A stretch of 30,996 bases of DNA from UBA2450 sp045132035. GTDB lineage: Bacteria; Bacillota_I; Bacilli_A; RFN20; CAG-826. Under the pieces are notes generated by a model. It saw only the letters and a list, made by a program, of their open reading frames with translations, ran no database searches and was not told the origin of the DNA. Position 1 is the first letter of the stretch, and each line of letters starts with the position of its first letter. A program made the position numbers and the translations under genes. Below are positions 25,049-30,996 of this stretch, piece after piece. The DNA is taken from assembly GCA_045132035.1 (NCBI GenBank), contig JBGURM010000031.1, forward strand, positions 1 to 30,996, given 5' to 3'.

Positions 25049-25912
25049 ATGAAATATAACAAGATTAAAACAGGAAAAATAGAGATGCTATCTGTAGATA
25101 ACGAAAAGGGACTCGTTGTTATTTTTTCTCCGGTTGGAGCAGGAATAAAAGATATCTTTTTCGACAATATCAAGATGATTGTCACTCCAGAGAACAGCGT
25201 TTCTTTTTTAGAACCCGTTAACACTTTGGGTAAAACAAGAGAAATTTTATTAGAAGATTTGAAGTACTCTTTTAATGGCAAAGAATTCATCAAAGATAAA
25301 ACATATGTAACAAGTAACTATGTCTTTCAACCAAAAGTTTGCATGGATAAAAACTTTTTTTCTATCTCATATGTATTTAATAAAAAGAAGTTAAAAGACG
25401 GATTACCAAATAACATAACTTACTATGTTTCTTACTCGATGAGTGGGCAATCTAACGAACTTCTTATCGATTATCGAGTTATTAGTGATAAGCCGACCCC
25501 AATTTCAATCACTAGCAATTTGATGTTTAACTTAGGGGCAAAAATAAACGACTTGTCACTAACAGTTCCTTCATATAAACGTTTAGTTGAAAAAGAATTT
25601 GTCAAAGTAGACAAGGCATTTGATTTCCAAAAGGGCAAATCTCTAATAAATGGCATCAATAAAGGTGAAGGATATTCGGATTATTTCGAACTATCAACAA
25701 GCGACGATCCTATTATTATCAAGAACGATAAATATCAATTAAATATATTAACGAACTATAATTATGTTTTTGTTGATAGCGATAATATGAACTCAAATAG
25801 AGGAATAATTGTCTCTCCAATAGATAACCCAATTAATATTCCAGTCACAGGCAATAATAAAAGCGAATATTATCATCGAGAAATATTACTAAATTTTATA
25901 AAGTTTAGATGA
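25049..25912 (+). CDS. Aldose-epimerase-like protein lacking catalytic residues
   Basis: A 287-aa galactose-mutarotase-fold protein, recognised from its order of motifs: SNLMFNLGA (156-164) matches the family's NHSYFNL, GYSDYFEL (208-215) matches GYDHxFxL, and VSPIDNP (255-261) matches LEPQxxP. At the positions of the essential His and Glu it has N157 and S256, so normal mutarotation is unlikely. It may be a sugar-binding or sensor relative, or a diverged epimerase. It is divergent from the binding-protein gene, sharing a 201-bp intergenic region. No Shine-Dalgarno precedes the ATG; TATAAA lies about 6 nt upstream, so the transcript may be nearly leaderless. No signal peptide is present. Confidence 0.6.
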   Translation: MKYNKIKTGKIEMLSVDNEKGLVVIFSPVGAGIKDIFFDNIKMIVTPENSVSFLEPVNTLGKTREILLEDLKYSFNGKEFIKDKTYVTSNYVFQPKVCMDKNFFSISYVFNKKKLKDGLPNNITYYVSYSMSGQSNELLIDYRVISDKPTPISITSNLMFNLGAKINDLSLTVPSYKRLVEKEFVKVDKAFDFQKGKSLINGINKGEGYSDYFELSTSDDPIIIKNDKYQLNILTNYNYVFVDSDNMNSNRGIIVSPIDNPINIPVTGNNKSEYYHREILLNFIKFR

Positions 25913-25972
25913 TAAACTGGGATTTCTTACAAGTTTTAAACAATAATGTAGCATTATTTGATAAAGTAAAAA

Positions 25973-25978
25973 TATAAT
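25973..25978 (+). promoter_or_regulatory. -10 box next to a start codon
   Basis: A perfect TATAAT ends only 8 nt before the ATG at 25987, so transcription should begin at or within about two bases of the start codon. No Shine-Dalgarno exists. No good -35 box is seen at 16-18 nt. Confidence 0.5.
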
Positions 25979-25986
25979 AAATCAAT

Positions 25987-26910
25987 ATGAGAAAGATTAA
26001 AAAGCTAACAGACAATCAAAAGTTTGCAATCATATTAATTACCACTAGCATTTCTAATGGTGGTGCTTTAGCGTTTGTTATTACTGCGTTAAATTATTTC
26101 TTAACATTAGATTTCGCGTTAATTAGCCTATATCTTTCGCTAACATTTTTCTCATTGACACTATCGTCTATTAATTCACTTATCTACTATAGGATAATGA
26201 AGAATAACAGAATCGCATTTTTTAAGCACATCGCTTTTTCGCTTATCTATTTAACGTTTGCTATTATCTTTCTCACTGTTCCGGATGCGCCGGTTGTCTA
26301 CGTTTCAATATGTGGAATATATGTATTAACAATTGCCGCTAATAGGGTTTGTAGAGTCTTTGAAGAAAGAAAGCCATTTAAAATGGTTTTCAATTCCTTC
26401 TTAGCATTAGTCTCTTTAGCTCTAGCGTTAATCATGTTCTTAACAATTGAAGAAACACAAGCTTTCGCAACCGTCTTACTATTAACAATGATTATCATTA
26501 TGTTCATTTCCTTAGTGAACTTAATGGTCTTTGCCTTCTCAAGAATTCAACTTAGAACATTATTAAAGATTATCCGTAAGACTTTCGCTTTAGAAATCTT
26601 ATATGGTCTACTCGTATTAATCTTCTCATTCTCATTTGTCTTCACAATTTTTGAAGACACTTTCGCTAATTATGGTGACGCACTTTGGTATTCTTTTGCG
26701 GTTGTTACCACTATCGGATTTGGTGACTTTGTCGCTACCGGTCCAATAACTAGGGTTCTATCTGTAGTATTAGGTATATATGGAATTGTAGTTGTTGCTT
26801 TGATTACTAGTGTTATCGTTAATTTCTATAACGAAGTAAAAGCAAAAAGTGACAAAGAAGAGGAAGAAAAATTAAAAGAAACCTCTAACGAAGAAGATAA
26901 GACCGAGTAA
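25987..26910 (+). CDS. Potassium-channel-like membrane protein
   Basis: A 307-aa membrane protein with about eight hydrophobic helices. The last pair (about 202-222 and 255-280) flanks a pore loop carrying the selectivity-filter motif TTIGFGD (241-247), as in potassium channels of the 2TM/ion-trans-2 group. The C-terminal tail is short and highly charged (KEEEEKLKETSNEEDK), with no RCK or cyclic-nucleotide domain. The five or six extra N-terminal helices carry few charged residues and no S4-like arginine ladder, so voltage gating is doubtful. Potassium selectivity is likely but not certain (GFG replaces GYG). It is followed by a hairpin shared with the convergent GH20 gene. Confidence 0.75.
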   Translation: MRKIKKLTDNQKFAIILITTSISNGGALAFVITALNYFLTLDFALISLYLSLTFFSLTLSSINSLIYYRIMKNNRIAFFKHIAFSLIYLTFAIIFLTVPDAPVVYVSICGIYVLTIAANRVCRVFEERKPFKMVFNSFLALVSLALALIMFLTIEETQAFATVLLLTMIIIMFISLVNLMVFAFSRIQLRTLLKIIRKTFALEILYGLLVLIFSFSFVFTIFEDTFANYGDALWYSFAVVTTIGFGDFVATGPITRVLSVVLGIYGIVVVALITSVIVNFYNEVKAKSDKEEEEKLKETSNEEDKTE

Positions 26911-26916
26911 GGTCTT
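26899..26916. terminator. Hairpin spanning the stop codons of two convergent genes
   Basis: AAGACC (26899-26904) pairs with GGTCTT (26911-26916) around GAGTAA, which contains the stop of the channel gene; the GH20 stop begins at 26916. Only five bases lie between the two coding regions. The T-tract is poor, so it is a weak bidirectional terminator. Confidence 0.45.
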
Positions 26917-28508
26917 TATAGTTTACTATTACTGCAGATAAGTGAATAGACATTGATATAATATGGAGCGGGTTGTTGCTTAGTTAATAGCAAGATATCT
27001 TGACTTAATTCATCGATCGAATCAATCTTTCCACTAACATAATCATTTAGTGATTCAATACAAGATAGTAGTCTTTGTTTAAGTCCACCAATTCTAATAT
27101 CGTGAATCTCAAATCCATAGTTTTTGTTTTCTCTTCTCCAGTAGTCTTTAAAATCAACATAGAATCTATCTAAATACTTCACTGTTAATTTGTAATCTTT
27201 GATTAATTCTTTTAAAGATTCTCTATCATTAGACTTATATGCTTTTCTAGTTTTAATACCTAATTCAGCTTTAATAGATAACACTTTGCATAAAGATGAT
27301 AAGTATTTAGCGATATAACCAAACTCTCCTAATTTAGGTTCCACTCTTTTAAGGATAGAAGCTTGCTTTTTATAGTAAGCATTATATTTATCATTAATTG
27401 ATTCATCAAACACTCCCATAAATGGATCATTATATAAAAGATATTTGGATGGGTTCGCCATTAGATTCTTTCTTTCAATCATATTTGGTCCATCAAGTTT
27501 CATAAAGTCATCAAACTTAATTTTAAATGTTTGATAGAATTCTTCTTTAATCTCGTTGAGATTAGTGACTCCATTAAATAATTTAGAAGCATAAAAATAT
27601 GATGGGAGTGTTGCAAAAATAGAACACTCTGTCCCATCATCACCCCAAGAAGTAATAGTTAGTTCGTCAATATCATGTTCAATCGCGCTTGTAATGCCTT
27701 GTTTCATACTTTTAAGCGCCATATCGTTAATTGGAGTAAAGCCAGTCCAAGTCCATGAGCCACAAGCAAAACTAATGTGCTTATTAAACTTATTATGAAG
27801 GTCAAATGTCTTGTCATAGAACTTCTTATCAGTGTGGTAATAATCCCAATAGCATAATGAGAAATTATCTGGAATTAGCTTAAGCATCTCTTCATCTAAA
27901 GTAATGTCTTTATCGTAATATTCCGCTCCATGTCCTGCGATACGAACAAACATATCGCTCCACGCTGTTAGGGTGAAATCATATTTTCTCGCTAGTTCAC
28001 TTAATTTTTGTACGTGTCTAATAAATATATCAGTGGATTTTTCATCTCCATGTTTACGGTAATAATTTCCTCTACCAAGTAGATATGCTTCATCCATTCC
28101 AACATTGACATTTTTGCTTCTAAATGCGCAAGAAACCGCCTTAAACATCTTATCGATAAGTTCGTAAGTCTTTTCTTCGCCTACTAGTAAAATATCATCA
28201 GTGTCATTAATTAATTGATATGGATCCCATCTAAATATTTGATTGAGGTGGGCTAATGTTTGAATACATGGAATAACTTCAATTCCTTTAGAGAAAGCGT
28301 AGTCATCAATTTCTTTTAACTCTTTAGAGGTATATCTTCCTCTTAAGTATCCAAAATATGGTTCGTTCTCTAATTCAATACAATCTTCAACATAAAGATA
28401 TAAAGCATTCATCCCCATTAATTTGGATAAATCAATCACTCTTTTTAGAGTGTTAACTATTCTAACTCCATCTCTAGCAGAGTCCACCATTATTCCTATT
28501 TTTTTCAT
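26916..28508 (-). CDS. GH20 beta-N-acetylhexosaminidase, cytoplasmic
   Basis: Predicted exo-hexosaminidase of 530 aa releasing terminal GlcNAc or GalNAc from oligosaccharides. The barrel begins at residue 1 (KKIGIMVDSARDGV) without a signal peptide or extra N-terminal domain, like intracellular GH20C-type enzymes. The catalytic Asp-Glu pair is D139-E140 in NVGMDEA, matching the GH20 GxDE motif. A helical C-terminal region (about 340-530) follows. The ATG at 28508 has AGGTG 7 nt upstream and a perfect TATAAT at 28533-28528; a GTG nine bases upstream is a less likely start. No transporter for its substrate is adjacent. Confidence 0.82.
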   Translation of the reverse strand: MKKIGIMVDSARDGVRIVNTLKRVIDLSKLMGMNALYLYVEDCIELENEPYFGYLRGRYTSKELKEIDDYAFSKGIEVIPCIQTLAHLNQIFRWDPYQLINDTDDILLVGEEKTYELIDKMFKAVSCAFRSKNVNVGMDEAYLLGRGNYYRKHGDEKSTDIFIRHVQKLSELARKYDFTLTAWSDMFVRIAGHGAEYYDKDITLDEEMLKLIPDNFSLCYWDYYHTDKKFYDKTFDLHNKFNKHISFACGSWTWTGFTPINDMALKSMKQGITSAIEHDIDELTITSWGDDGTECSIFATLPSYFYASKLFNGVTNLNEIKEEFYQTFKIKFDDFMKLDGPNMIERKNLMANPSKYLLYNDPFMGVFDESINDKYNAYYKKQASILKRVEPKLGEFGYIAKYLSSLCKVLSIKAELGIKTRKAYKSNDRESLKELIKDYKLTVKYLDRFYVDFKDYWRRENKNYGFEIHDIRIGGLKQRLLSCIESLNDYVSGKIDSIDELSQDILLLTKQQPAPYYINVYSLICSNSKL

Positions 28509-28527
28509 AAACAACACCTACGACACA

Positions 28528-28533
28528 ATTATA
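28528..28533 (-). promoter_or_regulatory. -10 box of the GH20 gene
   Basis: A perfect TATAAT on the minus strand, 19 nt upstream of the ATG at 28508, giving a leader of about 13 nt that contains the AGGTG ribosome site. The -35 region is weak. Confidence 0.5.
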
Positions 28534-28600
28534 TCAAAGATATTTTGGGTTGCTGAAAAAATAAGAAATATGATAATGTTTGTCCAGAGGATATTAAAAT

Positions 28601-29221
28601 ATGAAGAAAAATTTATTAATTTTACCACTTGTAACTATATTAGTGGCCTGTAATCAACAAGGCACATCATATAAAGAAGTTACAAAAGATGAATTCAACA
28701 CTAAACAAGAGGACGCTCAAAGTGCCTTAATCGATTTAAATGTTGATGGAGTTCCTTATTTCAATTATGTTGTCTTAACTGGCACCGTTAAAGCAATTGA
28801 TAATGTAACTAAAGATGAAAAGGTAGTTCAAATCAATGCCCACTACACCTATTCAGAAGAAGAGGAAGATTGGACAAACGATATCACTGATCCAACAGTG
28901 GCAGCAACCGCTAGTTCATATTTTTATTTTGTGGCGGGACAAGAAGTATATATTTTAGATAACACCACATTCACCGAAGACAATGTTAAGTTCTATATTG
29001 GTGATGACGGAAGCTTTAAAATTGATGGCAGTTACAAAGGCGTAACAGATATGATTGGAATTGTGATGGATACAGATTGTCCATCAATGACTCATATCTA
29101 TAACAAATACGCATTAGCAACATCAATTCAATCAACATCAACTGCAAAAGTTGACCTTGGATCGCTTAAAACAGAGCAAACAACAATCGTTGATATTAAA
29201 GCGGAATATTCACACAAATAA
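28601..29221 (+). CDS. Small secreted lipoprotein, unknown function
   Basis: A 206-aa protein with a signal peptide and lipobox (TILVAC, about Cys17). AGAGG about 10 nt upstream supports the ATG. The mature part is acidic, mixed alpha/beta, with several YxVxLTGTVKAID and FYFVAGQEVYIL beta strands. I do not recognise a family; the composition resembles the many small lipoproteins of unknown role in Mollicutes-related genomes. It is a single-gene unit followed by a strong terminator and divergent from the GH20 gene. Confidence 0.75.
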   Translation: MKKNLLILPLVTILVACNQQGTSYKEVTKDEFNTKQEDAQSALIDLNVDGVPYFNYVVLTGTVKAIDNVTKDEKVVQINAHYTYSEEEEDWTNDITDPTVAATASSYFYFVAGQEVYILDNTTFTEDNVKFYIGDDGSFKIDGSYKGVTDMIGIVMDTDCPSMTHIYNKYALATSIQSTSTAKVDLGSLKTEQTTIVDIKAEYSHK

Positions 29222-29239
29222 TATCAAAAACAATATAAG

Positions 29240-29263
29240 AGACTGCCTATTTGCAGTCTTTTT
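29240..29263 (+). terminator. Rho-independent terminator of the small lipoprotein gene
   Basis: Stem AGACTGC (29240-29246) with GCAGTCT (29253-29259), 6-nt loop, and a TTTT tail. Confidence 0.8.
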
Positions 29264-29269
29264 AAATAG

Positions 29270-29309
29270 AAAAGCTGCTATTGACTTTTCCAAGTTTTTA
29301 GCAGCTTTT
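29270..29309 (-). terminator. Terminator of the flotillin gene
   Basis: An 11-bp perfect stem AAAAGCTGCTA (29270-29280) with TAGCAGCTTTT (29299-29309) encloses an 18-nt loop that itself holds a 4-bp ACTT/AAGT stem. It lies 5 bp after the flotillin stop and, being symmetric with A/T ends, can work in both directions. Confidence 0.7.
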
Positions 29310-29314
29310 ATTTG

Positions 29315-30799
29315 TTATTGTGCACTTTGTTGTGCTTTGTTATTACCGATAACTTTTGTTCCAAAGTATCCAAGTAATAATGATTTAAGATCAACACCTA
29401 AGGTTTTATTTAATCCCTCAAAGATTTGATCACCATGTTGTTGAATCTCACTGACAAGTTTTGCTTCATTACCATCACCATACATTGTGATTCCATCGAT
29501 TTGCGCAAGTGCAGCAGCGATTGGTTCAGCATACGCTCTTACGGTTTCTGGTAAGACATTGCTTTCAAGAATGAGTTTTAATGTCGCCGCATCGTTATAA
29601 TTCTTCATCGCTTCAGCCTTTGCTTTGATGGCGTCAGCTTCAGCTTGTCCTTTAGCCTCAATACCTTTGGCTTCTGCCAAAGCAGCTTCTTTATTAGCAT
29701 CGGCTTCAATTCTAACTGCGGTTGCACCTTCTTCACGTGCTTTTCTTTCAGCTTCCGCTCCAACCTTCTTGATTTCAGCTTTTCTTTGAGCCTCAACAAG
29801 TTCTGCTTCAGCGATTGTTTTTCTTTTGAATAACTCTGCTTCTGCAGCTTTTTCAGCAGCGTATTTTTCAGCATCTGCTTTCTTATTGATTGTGGCCGCT
29901 AATTTCTTTTCAGCAAGCTCAACTTCTTTGTTACCAAGTTCAACTTCTCTTTCTCTCTTAGAGATTTCAGCATTAGTTGTAGCAACGTTAATTTCTTCTT
30001 GTCTTTTTTGTTCTTGAATTCGATACGCTGCATCAGCATCCGCTTTAGCGGTATCGGTTTTAATCTTTAATTCTGCTTCTTTTAGAGAATATTCTGTGTT
30101 CTTTTGAACAATGATAGTCTTTGCATTAACTTCTGCTTCGTTTGCTTCTTGAGCCGCTTTTGCTTTTGCAATCGCGACATCTCTATCAGCATGTGCTTTA
30201 GCGATCGCAGCTTCTTTAGAAATTTGAGAAATGTTATCAATACCTAAGTTCTCAATTACGTGATTTCCGTCAGAGAAGTTTTGAATGTTGAAGTTCACTA
30301 ATTCCAAACCTAATTTTGACATATCTGGAATGACGTTTTCTTTAACAGCTTCGGCAACCCCTTTACGATCTTGGACAAGTTGTCTAATACCAACTGTGCC
30401 AATGATTTCTCTCATATTGCCTTCAAGAACTTGCTTAACTTGTTCAATTAAGTCTTCTTGAGTCATTCCAAGTGTCGCTTCAAACGCTCTTTCAAGAAGC
30501 GCTGGATCACTAGAGATTTTTAAGTTAGCGACTCCATCAACATTGATGTTAATAAATTCATTAGTTGGAATTGATTCACGGGTTTTAATATCAACCTGGA
30601 ATACTTTAAGTGATAATCTATCTTTTCTTTGTAAGAAAGGTAGTTTCCAACCAGCCTGTCCTCTTAAGATTTTTCTTTTGCCTAAACCAGAGATCATAAT
30701 CGCTTCATCTGGTCCAGCTTTTGTGTATGAGCAGAGTAAGAAGACAAGTAATAACACCACTCCTAACACACTGAATAAAATTGCAAGAAATAATAACAT
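29315..30799 (-). CDS. Flotillin-family (SPFH) membrane scaffold protein
   Basis: Membrane-domain scaffold of 494 aa. One N-terminal membrane helix (about 1-24) is followed by an SPFH domain (about 30-200: GRGxKILRGQ-like start, VDGVANLKISSDP, VIPDMSKLGLELVNFNIQNF) and a long Ala/Glu/Lys-rich coiled coil (about 205-420) typical of flotillins, then a conserved end (LPETVRAYAEPIAAAL, GDG). The start is the ATG at 30799: AAGGAGG lies 8 nt upstream of it, within the codons of a longer frame beginning at 30820, so the longer start is wrong. In other Firmicutes it is often linked with an NfeD-type gene; none is recognisable here. Confidence 0.9.
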   Translation of the reverse strand: MLLFLAILFSVLGVVLLLVFLLCSYTKAGPDEAIMISGLGKRKILRGQAGWKLPFLQRKDRLSLKVFQVDIKTRESIPTNEFININVDGVANLKISSDPALLERAFEATLGMTQEDLIEQVKQVLEGNMREIIGTVGIRQLVQDRKGVAEAVKENVIPDMSKLGLELVNFNIQNFSDGNHVIENLGIDNISQISKEAAIAKAHADRDVAIAKAKAAQEANEAEVNAKTIIVQKNTEYSLKEAELKIKTDTAKADADAAYRIQEQKRQEEINVATTNAEISKREREVELGNKEVELAEKKLAATINKKADAEKYAAEKAAEAELFKRKTIAEAELVEAQRKAEIKKVGAEAERKAREEGATAVRIEADANKEAALAEAKGIEAKGQAEADAIKAKAEAMKNYNDAATLKLILESNVLPETVRAYAEPIAAALAQIDGITMYGDGNEAKLVSEIQQHGDQIFEGLNKTLGVDLKSLLLGYFGTKVIGNNKAQQSAQ

Positions 30800-30866
30800 A
30801 ACCAAATCCTCCTTCGTCATTACTTTTGTTTTGCCAAAAGTTTGATTTGGGAGTCTTAGTTAATCA

Positions 30867-30995
30867 TTACTTCGCAGTATGAATAGTGAGAATATTCTCT
30901 ACTTCATCCCACGTGGAAACAATCGTTGGCTTGATTTTAAAGAAGTAAAACCCATTTATTTTTAATAAAAAACCTATATTTTTGAATAAAGATAT
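30867..30995 (-). CDS. C-terminal end of an unidentified gene (partial)
   Basis: An open frame runs on the minus strand from the window edge to a TAA at 30867-30869, giving 42 residues ending ...WDEVENILTIHTAK. The composition is protein-like and the frame is uninterrupted, and it lies just upstream of the flotillin on the same strand with a 67-bp gap, so it is plausibly the upstream gene. Nothing identifies its family; the length is too short to be sure it is coding. Confidence 0.4.
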   Translation of the reverse strand: MSLFKNIGFLLKINGFYFFKIKPTIVSTWDEVENILTIHTAK

Positions 30996-30996
30996 G

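Noticed and set aside
30888..30899. Perfect 12-bp palindrome GAGAATATTCTC upstream of flotillin
   Set aside because: It lies inside the possible partial coding region at the window end, and a palindrome this short is expected by chance in AT-rich DNA.
1..30996. Mycoplasma-type code 4 (TGA = Trp)
   Set aside because: Tryptophan-rich proteins use TGG throughout without internal TGA, and TGA closes the zinc-ribbon gene at the ATGA junction (11376-11379).
1..30996. CRISPR array or prophage
   Set aside because: No regularly spaced direct repeats and no phage structural, integrase or Cas-like genes are present; the only mobile gene is the IS30 transposase.

Overview
The window comes from a low-GC bacterium related to Bacilli or the Mollicutes that uses the standard code: tryptophan is TGG throughout and TGA acts as a stop (for example in the ATGA junction at 11376-11379). 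Depolymerases and binding proteins are lipoproteins with clear lipoboxes. Nothing of a Bacteroidetes SusC/D system or of sortase anchoring is visible. An uncultured gut Bacilli/Erysipelotrichia/RF39-like host is an inference from protein style, not a proof.

Layout. 2-1605 is a complete IS30-family element with 41-bp perfect ends plus an older, decayed copy of its end nested inside. 1624-7497 is a mixed block: an esterase, an ArsB/SLC13-type permease, an unusual membrane protein with two Rossmann-like domains and a RyR-like C-terminus, and a HAD phosphatase lipoprotein. 7741-24847 is one long minus-strand glycan locus. Read in the direction of transcription, it runs: sugar-binding lipoprotein, two MalF/MalG-type permeases, an MsmK-type ATPase, an alpha-amylase lipoprotein, a starch-binding-like lipoprotein (terminator), then a type I pullulanase lipoprotein, a DUF3863-like enzyme, a zinc-ribbon protein, a cytoplasmic GH53 galactanase, a secreted modular GH53 lipoprotein, a tiny two-helix membrane protein and a terminator. 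25049-30996 holds a degenerate aldose-epimerase-like protein, a multi-helix potassium-channel-like protein, a GH20 hexosaminidase, a small lipoprotein, a flotillin and the tail of a further gene.

How it works together (inference). The surface amylase, pullulanase and starch-binding lipoprotein would cut and hold alpha-glucan, and the ABC transporter would import the maltodextrins. The second half of the locus adds beta-1,4-galactan degradation, with one GH53 outside the cell and one inside. So the cell appears to treat starch and pectic galactan as one dietary package. There is no intergenic stretch longer than about 300 bases. No rRNA, tRNA, CRISPR or phage genes were seen.

The observations most worth a second look are: the double-Rossmann/RyR membrane protein; the DUF3863-like enzyme and zinc ribbon embedded in the galactan operon; the pullulanase leader, in which a perfect hairpin appears to bring a distant Shine-Dalgarno into range; the epimerase homologue that has lost its catalytic residues; the cytoplasmic GH53; and the nested ends of the IS element.
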